A stretch of 64,000 nucleotides of DNA from Brevibacterium permense. Its GTDB lineage: Bacteria > Actinomycetota > Actinomycetes > Actinomycetales > Brevibacteriaceae. The translations under genes and the position numbers were made by a program. Shown in pieces: positions 8,494 to 17,395 of this stretch. Each line of letters starts with the position of its first letter. Positions within the stretch are counted from its first letter, which is position 1. The stretch covers positions 43,045 to 107,044 of the forward strand of contig NZ_QYCP01000081.1 of NCBI RefSeq assembly GCF_025506275.1, in the 5' to 3' direction. The notes beneath the pieces are model-generated. The model saw nothing but the letters and a program-made list of their open reading frames with translations. It did not search any database and was not told where the DNA came from.

Positions 8494-10185
8494 TCAGTGT
8501 GCTCGGTCCCCGACCACTGCTCTTCCGATGTCGAGACCCGGCCAGTCCGCGAGATCCGCCAACATCTGCCGGTCGTGGGTGACGACGATGAGCGCCGCCG
8601 AGGCGGTCCCGAAGTCCTCTGTGAGTTCGTCGACCAGCGAGGCGGACAGGTGGTTCGTCGGCTCATCGAGGATGAGCACGTCGGGTTCGACCGCCAGGCA
8701 CATCGCCAGCTGGAGTCTGCGCTGCTGGCCCTGCGAAAGCCGGTGAACCGGTGTCATCGAGTCATCCGCCGTGAGCAGCCCGAGGTCCTGCAGAGTGAGG
8801 TCCTGCGAAGCGAGGTCATCGGACAGTGAGGCCCGCAGTACATAGTCCTCGAACACACGGGCGGCGGTGTCGGCGGCGTTCCATTCGGGAACCTCCTGGC
8901 TGAGCAGCTCCACCCGTGCCTGCGGATGTTTCCGCACCTGACCCGAACTCGGATCGAGACGACCGGTGAGCACGTCGAGAAGCGTCGACTTGCCGGTGCC
9001 GTTCGCCCCGGTGATGAGCAGACGCTCACCGGGAGCGATGCTCAGAGACACCGTCTGCCGCATCCGCCCTTCGACGGTGACCGATTCCGCAGTCAGCAGT
9101 GAGCCGCCTTCCGCTTCGCACCGCTCGTCATCGGATTCCGACACGTCCGGCCACTGCAGGCGCAGGGGTGGTTCGGGTACTTCCACGGCGTGCCGTTCGA
9201 GGTCTTCGACGCGACGGTTGAAGGCCTGCACGACGCCGGCGGTCCTCGTCGCTCGGACGTGCTTGCCGGTTCCTTTCGGTGGACGCCATCCCGTGCTCAA
9301 CCGGGACCGGGCATCATCGGCAGCATCGGACAGTCGGGCGTGTTCGGCCACCTCGGCGAGGTAGTCCTGCTCCCACTTCTCGCGGTCCCGACGCTTCCCT
9401 TCCACCCATCCCAGGTAGCCGCCGGAGTAGTTCCGGGGCCGTCCGTCGCGGCTCGGGTCGAGATCGAGGAATTCGTCGGCGACGTCGTGAAGCAGCGCCC
9501 TGTCGTGGCTGACCAGGGCGAATCCGCCGGGTCGGGTGCGCAGTCGTTCGGTGAGGAACGCCAGTGACTGGGCGTCGAGGTGGTTCGTCGGTTCGTCGAG
9601 GAGCAGGATGTCGGCGCTCGAGCCGAGGACGACGGCCAGACGCACCCGGTACCGCTGGCCGACCGAGAGGCTGGCGAGGCTCCGGGTCCGGTCCGAGCAC
9701 GCGGAGAGTCCCGCTAACGCCGTGTCGATGCGACGCTCACCGTCCCATGCGTCGAGGCGGGTCGCCCATTCGAGGGCGTGGGTGAAGGCCTCGTCTGCTC
9801 CGGGTTCGTCTCGTGCCATCGCCTCGCCGGCTGCGTCGAGAGCGGCCAATGCGGCCTTCTCCTGGCTCAGGGACGCATTGATGAGGTCGCCGACTGTCCG
9901 ATTGTCGTCGGCGTCGAGCGCCTGTTCGAGCAGCGTGACGGTCCCTGATCGCCTCAGCATTCCCTGGTCGGGAGGAAGCGTGCCGGCGAGGACATGCAGC
10001 AATGTCGTCTTGCCGCTGCCGTTCTCGCCGACGACAGCCAGTCGCGAACCGACGGAGACCGTCAGGTCGAGACCGGTGAGGATCTCGCGGTCGCCGCGCA
10101 TGATGTGAATGCCTTCGGCACGGATGTGTGCGGCAGATCCTGCGGACAGGTCGGGTTCGGGGGATGAAGATGTTGATTTCGGCAT
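8494..10185 (-). CDS. ABC-F family ATPase (ribosome protection / antibiotic resistance type)
   Basis: 563 aa with two ABC ATPase domains on one chain and no membrane segments, the ABC-F layout. Domain 1 has Walker [10 protein letters not shown] near residue 54, signature LSVGQ and Walker [12 protein letters not shown]; domain 2 has [14 protein letters not shown] and [11 protein letters not shown]. The inter-domain linker at about 265-340 is charged and helical. ABC-F proteins bind the ribosomal E site; resistance members displace macrolides, lincosamides or pleuromutilins, others tune translation. The 14-codon leader peptide and hairpin upstream point to the resistance class. The drug is not predictable from sequence. 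The ribosome binding site (GAAAG) is weak, consistent with conditional expression. Confidence 0.88.
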   Translation of the reverse strand: MPKSTSSSPEPDLSAGSAAHIRAEGIHIMRGDREILTGLDLTVSVGSRLAVVGENGSGKTTLLHVLAGTLPPDQGMLRRSGTVTLLEQALDADDNRTVGDLINASLSQEKAALAALDAAGEAMARDEPGADEAFTHALEWATRLDAWDGERRIDTALAGLSACSDRTRSLASLSVGQRYRVRLAVVLGSSADILLLDEPTNHLDAQSLAFLTERLRTRPGGFALVSHDRALLHDVADEFLDLDPSRDGRPRNYSGGYLGWVEGKRRDREKWEQDYLAEVAEHARLSDAADDARSRLSTGWRPPKGTGKHVRATRTAGVVQAFNRRVEDLERHAVEVPEPPLRLQWPDVSESDDERCEAEGGSLLTAESVTVEGRMRQTVSLSIAPGERLLITGANGTGKSTLLDVLTGRLDPSSGQVRKHPQARVELLSQEVPEWNAADTAARVFEDYVLRASLSDDLASQDLTLQDLGLLTADDSMTPVHRLSQGQQRRLQLAMCLAVEPDVLILDEPTNHLSASLVDELTEDFGTASAALIVVTHDRQMLADLADWPGLDIGRAVVGDRAH

Positions 10186-10277
10186 CGTGGTCTTTCAGCT
10201 CGTCGTGGAGCCGGACAGCATGAAGCCACCGTCCGGCGAGGGCCAGGACGGCGCACGAGAGTGATGTGGAGGTTCCC

Positions 10278-10295
10278 GCCGCCGTCAGCGGCGGC
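10278..10295 (-). promoter_or_regulatory. Attenuator-type hairpin overlapping the leader-peptide stop
   Basis: Seven-base-pair all-GC stem, GCCGCCG (10278-10284) and CGGCGGC (10289-10295), with a four-base loop that contains the leader stop codon. A second stem, GCCGGAC (10210-10216) with GTCCGGC (10231-10237), lies nearer the ABC-F start. A ribosome stalled on the leader would melt the first stem, so the pair has the geometry of drug-induced attenuation. Function inferred. Confidence 0.55.
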
Positions 10296-10329
10296 TGCGG
10301 AGCCTTCTGGAGGGCATACCGAAATTCAT
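10285..10329 (-). CDS. Arg-rich leader peptide of the ABC-F gene
   Basis: A 14-codon ORF, MNFGMPSRRLRSRR, directly upstream of the ABC-F gene and in the same direction. It ends in six arginines and a leucine within eight codons, then TGA. Its ATG lies about eight bases from a strong extended -10 box, so the transcript probably starts at or next to the ATG and the peptide is translated leaderless. Short Arg-rich leaders with stalling ribosomes are known to control ABC-F and erm resistance genes in Actinobacteria and Firmicutes. It is too short to be found by ordinary gene callers. Confidence 0.6.
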   Translation of the reverse strand: MNFGMPSRRLRSRR

Positions 10330-10336
10330 GGCATCA

Positions 10337-10345
10337 ATTGTATCA
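10337..10345 (-). promoter_or_regulatory. Extended -10 promoter of the ABC-F leader transcript
   Basis: On the minus strand TGATACAAT combines a TGn extension with a near-consensus -10 hexamer, TACAAT. No good -35 is seen 16-18 bases upstream, which fits an extended -10 or activator-dependent promoter. The predicted start is near 10329-10331, at the leader ATG. Confidence 0.55.
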
Positions 10346-10425
10346 ATCACCGTCGAGCAGTGCGGCCGAGCACATCGGACCGGCGGCAGGAGCATCCGGT
10401 TCCACACTTCGGACGGCCATTTCTT

Positions 10426-10438
10426 CTGTGACTCACAG
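10426..10438. promoter_or_regulatory. Palindrome upstream of the DUF3311/symporter operon
   Basis: CTGTGACTCACAG, perfect 6-bp arms around one base, about 60 bases upstream of the DUF3311 ribosome binding site. Half-sites TGTGA/TCACA look like CRP/GlxR half-sites, but the spacing is one base instead of six, so the binding protein is uncertain. Confidence 0.35.
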
Positions 10439-10498
10439 CACTAACCTTGCCGAGGCTGCCGACCGGCTGCCGGTGTCGAGAGTGAAAGAAGGTCGCTC

Positions 10499-10801
10499 AA
10501 GTCGCAAGCTCACGATTCGGCCCCAACGTCAGGGCCGCCTCGGCGGCGGTATTCGCTCTTCCTCCTCATCGTTCCTGTGGTCCTCTACGTCCTCACCCCG
10601 GTCGTGGCGAACTCGGTCGAGCCGCGCATCGCCGGATTGCCGTTCATCCTCGCCTATACGATCGCGGTCACGATCCTCACCTGGTTCTTCGTGTGGATGT
10701 CCGCTCGCGGTGACCGGTACTACCGGCACGATCTGCCCGAGCACATCCCTTCCGATGTCGCATTCGGTGAGGATCACGAGATCGAGGAGGCCGGGAAATG
10801 A
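10499..10801 (+). CDS. DUF3311 small membrane protein, start codon unclear
   Basis: A short protein with two membrane segments (YSLFLLIVPVVLYVLTPVV and LPFILAYTIAVTILTWFFVW) and an acidic C-terminal tail, typical of DUF3311 partners of sodium-solute symporters such as Bacillus YhjC beside YhjB. It overlaps the symporter by four bases. The reading frame is intact upstream to a TAA at 10442, but has no ATG, GTG or TTG before the GTG at 10577, which lies inside the first membrane helix. A good ribosome binding site, AAGAAGG, at 10486-10492 would place the start at 10499, where the codon is AAG. Either the start codon was mutated, a non-canonical start is used, or translation begins at 10577 and makes a shortened helix. 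Confidence 0.7.
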   Translation, partial: KSQAHDSAPTSGPPRRRYSLFLLIVPVVLYVLTPVVANSVEPRIAGLPFILAYTIAVTILTWFFVWMSARGDRYYRHDLPEHIPSDVAFGEDHEIEEAGK

Positions 10802-12312
10802 ACACCTCCGCGATCATCGCCTGCATCATCTTCGGCCTCGCAATGCTCGCGACCATCGGCATCGGCATCTGGTCCGGCCGCGGTCGGGAGAAGTCGCTGG
10901 ACGAATGGTCGGTGTCCGGACGTGGGCTCGGCTTCGTCTTCATCCTGCTGCTCATGGCAGGCGAAACGTATACGAGCTTTTCGTTCCTCGGCACGGCCGG
11001 TTGGTCCTACTCCTACGGTGTGCCGATCCTCTACCTCATCGGCTACCTGAGCATCGGTCTCGTCGTCGCCTACCTCGTCGGCCCACTGTTCTGGACCTAT
11101 GCCGCCCGGCACAAGCTCGTCAGTCTCTCCGACATCGTCGAACACCGGTTCCGCTCGCGTGGGCTGGCGATCCTCGTGGCCGTCCTCGCGACGATCTTCA
11201 TCGTCCCCTACATCCAGCTGCAAATCCAGGGAATGGGTGCAGTCGTCAACGCCATGAGCTACGGCGCGATCGACCTCAAGGTCGCCGCCATCGTCTCCTT
11301 CATCGTCGCCGAGGCGTTCATCCTCTTCTCCGGACTGCGCGGTTCCGCCTGGGTCAGCGTCCTCAAGGACGGACTGGTCATCCTCGCTGTCGCTTTCCTC
11401 GCGATCTACGTGCCTCTGCACTATTTCGACGGCCTCGCTCCTCTGCTTGACCGCGTCGTGAGCGAGAAGTCGCAGTGGCTGACCTTCCCCGGTGCAGGAG
11501 ATGGCATCTACGGGGGTGCCTGGTTCATCTCGACGATCATCCTCAACGGGATCACGATCACCGTGTTCCCCACGTCGATCGCCGGCTATCTGTCGGGCAC
11601 CTCGGCAAATGCTCTGCGACGCAACTCGATCATTCTACCGTGGTATCAGCTTCTGCTCCTCGTACCGATGATGGTCGGGGTGGCTGCACTCTTCGTCGTC
11701 CCTGCCCTCAAAGACGCCGACCTGGCCCTGTTCTCCGTGGTCATCGATTCCCTGCCCGCGCCGATCGTCGCGATCATCGGCGTCGCAGGCGCGCTCTCGG
11801 CGATCGTGCCGATGAGCGTGTACATGCTCTCGATCGGCTCGATGTGGGGACGGACCGTATTGTGCGGCGGCTTGGCCGGACCGAAGGACGCCGCTTCCAT
11901 GACGCCTGAGCAGCTGAACGCACGGGGCCTGCGGCAGAAGACACTGTCCCAGTGGGTGTGCCTGGTCGTCGGCATCATCGCCCTGATCATGAGCCTGCTC
12001 ATGCCGGATGCGCTCGTCGAGCTCTCCGTGCTCAGCTACGAAGGCCTGGCACAGGTCGTGCCAGCCGCGCTGCTGTCCCTGTACTGGCCGCGCATGAGCA
12101 AGCAGGCGGCGGCTGCGGGTCTCATCGTCGGCTCCGTCGTCATGGTCGCCCTCCACTACACGGGGCTCGACCCGCTGCTCGGAATCAACGGCGGTCTCTG
12201 GGCTGTCGCAGCGAACCTCATCGTGGTCGTCATCGTCACTCTGGCCAAGCCGGACCCACGGTGGGTGCCGTCAGCCCAGCGGCAGTTGCGCACCGAGGCA
12301 GCAGCTTTGTAG
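10798..12312 (+). CDS. Sodium:solute symporter family protein
   Basis: 504 aa with about 13 hydrophobic helices and the SSS features: a first helix after an extracellular start, the GETYTSFSFLGTAGWSYSYG stretch in helix 2 that forms the sodium site region, and a LSEYLG-like position replaced by WSVSGRGLGF before it. It is co-transcribed with the DUF3311 gene through an ATGA overlap. SSS/DUF3311 pairs import carboxylates or related metabolites with sodium; the substrate here is not predictable. The Bacillus YhjB/YhjC pair is the closest architecture I know. Confidence 0.85.
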   Translation: MNTSAIIACIIFGLAMLATIGIGIWSGRGREKSLDEWSVSGRGLGFVFILLLMAGETYTSFSFLGTAGWSYSYGVPILYLIGYLSIGLVVAYLVGPLFWTYAARHKLVSLSDIVEHRFRSRGLAILVAVLATIFIVPYIQLQIQGMGAVVNAMSYGAIDLKVAAIVSFIVAEAFILFSGLRGSAWVSVLKDGLVILAVAFLAIYVPLHYFDGLAPLLDRVVSEKSQWLTFPGAGDGIYGGAWFISTIILNGITITVFPTSIAGYLSGTSANALRRNSIILPWYQLLLLVPMMVGVAALFVVPALKDADLALFSVVIDSLPAPIVAIIGVAGALSAIVPMSVYMLSIGSMWGRTVLCGGLAGPKDAASMTPEQLNARGLRQKTLSQWVCLVVGIIALIMSLLMPDALVELSVLSYEGLAQVVPAALLSLYWPRMSKQAAAAGLIVGSVVMVALHYTGLDPLLGINGGLWAVAANLIVVVIVTLAKPDPRWVPSAQRQLRTEAAAL

Positions 12313-12338
12313 GTGCGAGCCTCTCGATCAGCGCGACC

Positions 12339-13544
12339 TCACCCGTCGAGCAGTGCAGCCGCGTACATGGGACGTGCTGCGTCGGCGCTCGGCGGGTGGA
12401 AGAGTCCGGCCGTGGCATCGCGGAAGAGGCGGGAGAGTTCGTGCTGGTTGCCGAATCCGCTGCCGCTCGTGCACATCAGTGCGGTCTCTGCGTTTCGGCG
12501 GGCCGCCTCGGCGGACTTGATCCTCGCTCCCACCAGGCGCAGCGGCCACCCGGCGCCGTGGTCGATGAGGTCGTCGAAGTCCCGAGCGTAGGCGTCGATC
12601 ATCGCCGTCACGGGCATGAAGTCGAGATGCGCATCGGCCAGGCGCGTCCGTGCCTCGGGTACCTCGGCGAAGGTGACACCGGACTTCGCGGACTTCCGCT
12701 TGTGCAGCCCGGCGGCGCCCAGCTCGAGCGCACGGGCCGCGACTCCGGCATAGACGGCGGCGATGAGCAGCTGGAAGTTGCTCGTGATCGCGAAGGTGAG
12801 CAGGTCAGGGTGCTTGCCGGCGGGGATGACGCGTGAGACCCGTTCGGGTTTCATCGGCACGTGGTCGAGGATCGTCGCCCGAGACTGAGAGGCCCGCATT
12901 CCCAGCACATCCCACTCGTCGGAGACCGTGATCCCGGGCGCATCGCGTTCGATGAATCCGTAGACGAGCTGCCCCTCGGCCGGCTCATCCGCATCGGGAC
13001 CGGCGATCCCGTCGTCGTCGGAGGCCACGGCACCGTGGACGATGAGCCGGGTCCACACGGGTGACAGCGAGGTGAAGATCTTCACCCCGGTCAGTTCGTA
13101 TCCGCCGTCGGCCGTCGGCACCGCCTCGGTGTTCGAGCCCTGCAGGACCCAGTCGTTCGAAGGCTCCGAGATGCCGAAGGCGAAGATCTCACCGGCCCTG
13201 ACCTCGTCGAACACCCAGTTCAGCGAGTCGTCGCCGCGGTCGGCCAGCGCCTTGACCACTCCGGTGGTCATGAGGTGCATATTGATCGCCAGAGCCGTTC
13301 CGGGCGCCGCCGCTGCCAGCCGCTGCTGCAGTCGGGTGACCTCGAACAGGCTCAGCCCCGGCCCGCCATTCGACTGCGGGACGAACAGCTGAAGATAGCC
13401 GAGTTCCTTGAGTTCGGTGAGATCCTCGTCGAAGAATCGGTTCTCCCGGTCATAGACGTCCGCCCGCTCCCGGAAGCGTTCGAGCACATCATCGGGCAGG
13501 TACCGCGCGGCGAGTTCGCTCACGCGCGTCTCACGGTCGGTCAT
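12339..13544 (-). CDS. Acyl-CoA dehydrogenase family protein
   Basis: 401 aa with the acyl-CoA dehydrogenase fold: N-terminal helices with LKELGYLQLFVPQSNGGPGLS, middle beta domain with FGISEPSNDW and GYELTGVKIFTSLSP (flavin contacts), and a C-terminal helical bundle ending with a GSGFGNQHELSRLFRDA block. It oxidises or otherwise uses an acyl thioester with FAD. It is the last gene of a ligase-ketosynthase-dehydrogenase operon, overlapping the ketosynthase stop by four bases. I could not place a catalytic Glu with confidence, so an altered chemistry such as monooxygenation is possible. Confidence 0.85.
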   Translation of the reverse strand: MTDRETRVSELAARYLPDDVLERFRERADVYDRENRFFDEDLTELKELGYLQLFVPQSNGGPGLSLFEVTRLQQRLAAAAPGTALAINMHLMTTGVVKALADRGDDSLNWVFDEVRAGEIFAFGISEPSNDWVLQGSNTEAVPTADGGYELTGVKIFTSLSPVWTRLIVHGAVASDDDGIAGPDADEPAEGQLVYGFIERDAPGITVSDEWDVLGMRASQSRATILDHVPMKPERVSRVIPAGKHPDLLTFAITSNFQLLIAAVYAGVAARALELGAAGLHKRKSAKSGVTFAEVPEARTRLADAHLDFMPVTAMIDAYARDFDDLIDHGAGWPLRLVGARIKSAEAARRNAETALMCTSGSGFGNQHELSRLFRDATAGLFHPPSADAARPMYAAALLDG

Positions 13545-14944
13545 CGTCTCTCCTTCGTCGAGTGGTCATCCGCGTCTGTCGAGGGGTCATCTGCGTCTGT
13601 CGAGGGGTCGGTCACCTCTGCTGAGGGAGTCGCGGCGGTGCGGCGCAGAATGATCGCGCCGTTGTGCCCGCCGAAGCCGAACGACGTGGACAGCACAGTG
13701 TTCACGGCCGCCTCGGCGAGGTTCGGTCCACCGCCCATCTCACGGGCGTGACCTGCGACGATATCCCATTCGGGAAACTCGTTGTCGTCGAGGTTGAGCG
13801 TCGGTGGCAGCGTCTGGTCACGCATCGTCAGGGTCGCGATGATCGCCTCGATGACCCCCGATGCGCCGAGCAGGTGCCCCGTCGTCGATTTCGTGGCCGA
13901 GATCGGGATCGTCCGTCCGACCTCCCCCAGGGCGGCATCGAAGGCAGCGAGTTCGGCTCGGTCGCCGGCTGGTGTGCTCGTCGCGTGGGCGTTGATGTGG
14001 TCGATATCGCCGGGTTCCAGCACTGCGTCTCTCACCGCCTGGACCACCGCCGAGGCGGCTCCCCGTCCCTGCGGATGCGGGTTCGTCGGGTGGTGGGCAT
14101 CGCTGGCGGCACCGAATCCGGCGAGCTCGGCCAGCCACGTAGCCCCACGTGAGGCCGCCGAGTCGGCGGATTCGAGGAGGATCGCGGCCGCACCTTGGCT
14201 CATGACGAAGCCGTTGCGGGTCCGGTCGAAGGGGCGGCTGGCGGCGGCCGGATCGTCTTCGAATCCGGCGGCGAGCGCGCGCATGTTCGCGTTCGAGGCG
14301 AGATTGACCGGGCCGAGGCAGTCCTCCATGCCGACGACGAGCACGGCGTCGGCGTAGCCGTGGCGGATGCGGCGCATCGCCTCGCCGAGGCCGATCGCCC
14401 CGGAGGCGCACGTCGCCGAGACTCCCTGTCCGGGTCCGCGCAGGTCGAAGCGCTGGCTGATGAGCGCCGCCGCGGAGTCTGGTGCTCCGTGGATGGACAG
14501 GGTCAGCGGAACGGACCGGGAGCCGTCCGCGTCGAGGCGGCGCGTTGCCTCCTGCATGGCGTCGACAGGTCCGGAGCCGGTGGCAGTGATGACTGCCGTG
14601 CGGTCGCGGTCCCAGGGCAGGGACTCGGCCGCGGATTCGACTCCGCCTGCGCGCATCGCCTGGTCGGCCGCGGCGATGGCCCAATGCTGGACGGGGCTGA
14701 GCCGGCGGGCGAGCGCCCGGGGCAGAACCGCCTCGGCGTCGAAGTCCTTGATCTGCCCGCCGATCCGCACGGCGAGGTCGTCGAACTGCTCACCTGCGAG
14801 GATGTCGATAGCACTGGTGCCGCTGCGCACAGACTGCCAGAGGGTTTCGGGGTCCTGGCCGCTCGGGGTGATGGCGCCGAGTCCGGTGATGACGACCTCG
14901 CGCACGCCATCTGGCCGATGCCGATTGCTCCGGGATGCGTTCAC
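13541..14944 (-). CDS. Beta-ketoacyl synthase, KAS II/FabF type
   Basis: 467 aa with both thiolase-fold halves and the full catalytic set: Cys in SATCASG, His in NAHATST, Lys in ATKSTTG and His in GHLLGASG. It would condense an acyl starter with a malonyl thioester. GTG start at 14944 overlaps the ligase stop. The C terminus carries a short tandem repeat (DPSTDAD twice) encoded by 21-base repeats at 13561-13602. No acyl carrier protein, ketoreductase or dehydratase is nearby, so it must borrow partners from primary fatty acid synthesis or work on CoA esters. Confidence 0.9.
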   Translation of the reverse strand: MNASRSNRHRPDGVREVVITGLGAITPSGQDPETLWQSVRSGTSAIDILAGEQFDDLAVRIGGQIKDFDAEAVLPRALARRLSPVQHWAIAAADQAMRAGGVESAAESLPWDRDRTAVITATGSGPVDAMQEATRRLDADGSRSVPLTLSIHGAPDSAAALISQRFDLRGPGQGVSATCASGAIGLGEAMRRIRHGYADAVLVVGMEDCLGPVNLASNANMRALAAGFEDDPAAASRPFDRTRNGFVMSQGAAAILLESADSAASRGATWLAELAGFGAASDAHHPTNPHPQGRGAASAVVQAVRDAVLEPGDIDHINAHATSTPAGDRAELAAFDAALGEVGRTIPISATKSTTGHLLGASGVIEAIIATLTMRDQTLPPTLNLDDNEFPEWDIVAGHAREMGGGPNLAEAAVNTVLSTSFGFGGHNGAIILRRTAATPSAEVTDPSTDADDPSTDADDHSTKERR

Positions 14945-16581
14945 AGCCGTTGTGCCTTTCCGCTCATAACCAGGTCAACGGTTTCGTGGCGTCGAATCTT
15001 CCCGCCGACGGTCCGCGGCAGCCGGTCGATTAAGTAGAACCGTCGCGGCACGAACTGCGGGGCCAGTTCCGCCCGGGCGTGGTCGAGCAGTGTTGCTTTG
15101 TCGGGCAGAGTCGATTCGCCATGCCCGTCATGGCTCCCGGAGCTCAGAGCACCAGGTTCGATGACGAGGGCGACGATGCCGCCGAGACCGTCGTCGGGCA
15201 GCGCGATCGCGCAGACCTCGCCGAGGCGGCCCTTCCCCGACCGCGGATCCTCGCGGTCGAATTCTTCGAAGGCTCTTTCGACCTCGGGCAGGGACACCTT
15301 GTGTCCTCCGGTGATTGCGATGTCACCGGCCCTTCCGGCGAGTTGGAGGAGTCCGTTTTCGATCCGTCCCTGGTCACCGACAGTGGCCCAGCCGTCGGGG
15401 CGTCTCAGCTGAGCGTCGGTGGTGCCGGTGACATAGCCGCCCGAGCAGGCGGCGGCCCTGATCCAGACCGTGCCGATCTCTCCGTCTGGCAGCCGGGCAC
15501 CGGATTCGTCGCGGACCTCGACGCCGATGGTGTCGTAGATCGAGATCCAGGTGCCGTCGCCGTCGCGGCTGTCGCCGATGAATCCGATCTCGGCGGCACC
15601 GTAGTAGCTGATCAGCCGGGCGTCGGGGAGGACGTCGGCGAGTGCCGAGCGGATGGAGGCGGGCAGGTTCGCTCCTCCGGTGACGACGAGGTCGAGACCA
15701 TGGAAGTTCTCAGGTGTTCGGCGTGCCGCCTCGGCGAGGGCCTTGACGACGGCGGGCACGGCGACGATGCGGGTGATGGCTTCGTCGGTGATGCGCGAGC
15801 CCATCGCGAACGGGTCGAAGTCGTCGGCGACGTGGACGCTGCCGCCGGTGGCGAGGCTTTCGATGACGGCGTAGAGGGTGAGGCTGTAGGACACGGGGCC
15901 AGGCGCCAGGGTAGCCACTCCGGCGAAGGGTTCGAGGTGGGCCGAGGACACAGCCACGTTGTCGCGGTACTGCTGGCGCGTCTTGATGAAGGCCTTCGGG
16001 TTACTCGTCGTGCCGGAGGAGAAGAGCATGAGGAACGGCTCGGACGCCGCGCGGACGGTTGGCGGTGCGGTATCTGCGGGGTCGATGGCGGCTTCGCGGG
16101 CCTGGAAGTCGGTCGCGGTGATGACGGTTCCGGTCCAACCGGCGATGGCGAGCGCCTCGGCGAGGCGGGTCGAGTCGCTGATGACGAGGCCGATTCCGGT
16201 GGTCGTGATGACTCCGACCTGGTGTTCGAGCGGCCAGCGGGGGTCGATGGTGGCCGAGACCGCGCGGAAACCGGCGAGCCCCGCGATGATGCGGGAGGTC
16301 TCGAACGCCGAGGTGAGGCTCACTGCCGTGATCGGGATGCCGTGGGTCTCGGGAGCAGGATTCGGAGGGTCGGACTGGGCACGGTGGAGGGCGTCGACGG
16401 CGGCGAACATCGTGGTCGAATCACGGACGAGCTGCGCGTAGGTGAGGGAACGTGGGGCTCGTGTGCCCTCGGCTGAGTCGGCGCTCTCCTCTGGGGCAGG
16501 GCTGCCAGAGTGGCCTCCGACGATGGCCAACTGGTCCGGATAGGTGGCCGCAACCTCGAGGATCCTCGACGTGATGGGCAA
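14941..16581 (-). CDS. AMP-dependent acyl-CoA synthetase/ligase (ANL superfamily)
   Basis: 546 aa from a TTG start at 16581, chosen because GAGGAGG lies six bases upstream and the sequence before it is not conserved-looking. Motifs of adenylate-forming enzymes are present: the P-loop-like FSSGTTSNPKAF, the YYGAAEIGF acid/amine motif, WATVGDQG, and the C-terminal catalytic lysine in TVGGKIRRHE. It activates a carboxylic acid as the adenylate and then as a thioester. It is the first gene of the operon and faces a divergent TetR gene with a perfect operator between them, so the substrate or product is likely sensed. Confidence 0.88.
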   Translation of the reverse strand: MPITSRILEVAATYPDQLAIVGGHSGSPAPEESADSAEGTRAPRSLTYAQLVRDSTTMFAAVDALHRAQSDPPNPAPETHGIPITAVSLTSAFETSRIIAGLAGFRAVSATIDPRWPLEHQVGVITTTGIGLVISDSTRLAEALAIAGWTGTVITATDFQAREAAIDPADTAPPTVRAASEPFLMLFSSGTTSNPKAFIKTRQQYRDNVAVSSAHLEPFAGVATLAPGPVSYSLTLYAVIESLATGGSVHVADDFDPFAMGSRITDEAITRIVAVPAVVKALAEAARRTPENFHGLDLVVTGGANLPASIRSALADVLPDARLISYYGAAEIGFIGDSRDGDGTWISIYDTIGVEVRDESGARLPDGEIGTVWIRAAACSGGYVTGTTDAQLRRPDGWATVGDQGRIENGLLQLAGRAGDIAITGGHKVSLPEVERAFEEFDREDPRSGKGRLGEVCAIALPDDGLGGIVALVIEPGALSSGSHDGHGESTLPDKATLLDHARAELAPQFVPRRFYLIDRLPRTVGGKIRRHETVDLVMSGKAQRL

Positions 16582-16764
16582 TTCCGTCCTCCTCGAATTC
16601 GTACCTCGCGGGCCCGATCCCGGGCCGGCACGTGCCCGATCCTCGACCGTCACCGGCAGACCCCGGGCACCGATCCTCAGTATAGAAGCGACTCGGACGG
16701 CTGTGACCTTGGAGGGGTCCCCGGCCCGCTTCCGCCCGGTCTGTTCGCATACTTTGCAGTATTC

Positions 16765-16782
16765 AGATACATTGATGTATCT
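16765..16782. promoter_or_regulatory. Perfect 18-bp palindrome, probable TetR operator
   Basis: AGATACATTGATGTATCT: perfect 8-bp arms around TG. It ends eight bases before the TetR start codon at 16790 and lies between that gene and the divergent acyl-ligase operon. The position over the probable TetR promoter indicates autoregulation and joint control of the operon. Confidence 0.75.
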
Positions 16783-16789
16783 TGAAGTC

Positions 16790-17395
16790 ATGAGCTCAGC
16801 ACCACAGCGCATGACGCGCAGAGAAAGTCAGGAAGCGACTCGCCAGCGACTCATCGAATCGGCGATCTCGCTCTTCGCCGACCACGGTGTCGCCGAAACC
16901 TCGCTCGTCGCGGTGGCCGAGAACGCCGGGTTCAGCCGCGGCGCCGTCCACGGAAACTTCTCCGACAAGGAGGACCTGGCCGCCGCCGTGGTGCAGTCCA
17001 TCGTCGGCGAACTCGGCCCCGAGCTCGGCCGCGCACTGAATTCGACCGCGAGCTCGAACGACAGGCTGGCGGAGTACATTTCGACGCATATCGCCTACTG
17101 CCGGCGACACCCCGCGCGGGCTGCCGCCATCATCGCCTCCGTCGGCCATCTCGCCAGGCGCGCACCGGGAGCAGCCAGCTATGGCGAACGCGCCACCGAA
17201 TCGGTCGCCGACCTCGTCGCGCTCTTCGAGGACGGACAGCGCCGAGGCGAGATGCGCAGCTTCGATCCCACGACGATGGCCCTGACGTTGCGCTCGGTCC
17301 TCGACACCGCGGTGCCCACCTACGGCGACATCGCTGCCGAAGAGATCGTCGCCATCTTCGATCACGCCACCCGCATCCAGGAGACTGCCTCATGA
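16790..17395 (+). CDS. TetR/AcrR family transcriptional regulator of the acyl operon
   Basis: 201 aa. N-terminal helix-turn-helix with RQRLIESAISLFADHGV and VAENAGFSRGAVHGNFSDKEDL (residues about 17-60); C-terminal helical ligand-binding domain. It starts at the ATG at 16790; an upstream ATG at 16775 lies within the palindrome and is unlikely. Divergent from the ligase-ketosynthase-dehydrogenase operon, so the likely ligand is an acyl-CoA or fatty acid. It overlaps the next gene by four bases. Confidence 0.88.
   Translation: MSSAPQRMTRRESQEATRQRLIESAISLFADHGVAETSLVAVAENAGFSRGAVHGNFSDKEDLAAAVVQSIVGELGPELGRALNSTASSNDRLAEYISTHIAYCRRHPARAAAIIASVGHLARRAPGAASYGERATESVADLVALFEDGQRRGEMRSFDPTTMALTLRSVLDTAVPTYGDIAAEEIVAIFDHATRIQETAS

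Noticed and set aside
10266..11450. Plus-strand 394-codon ORF overlapping DUF3311 and the symporter
   Set aside because: Out of frame with both; Arg/His/Pro-rich translation typical of a shadow frame.
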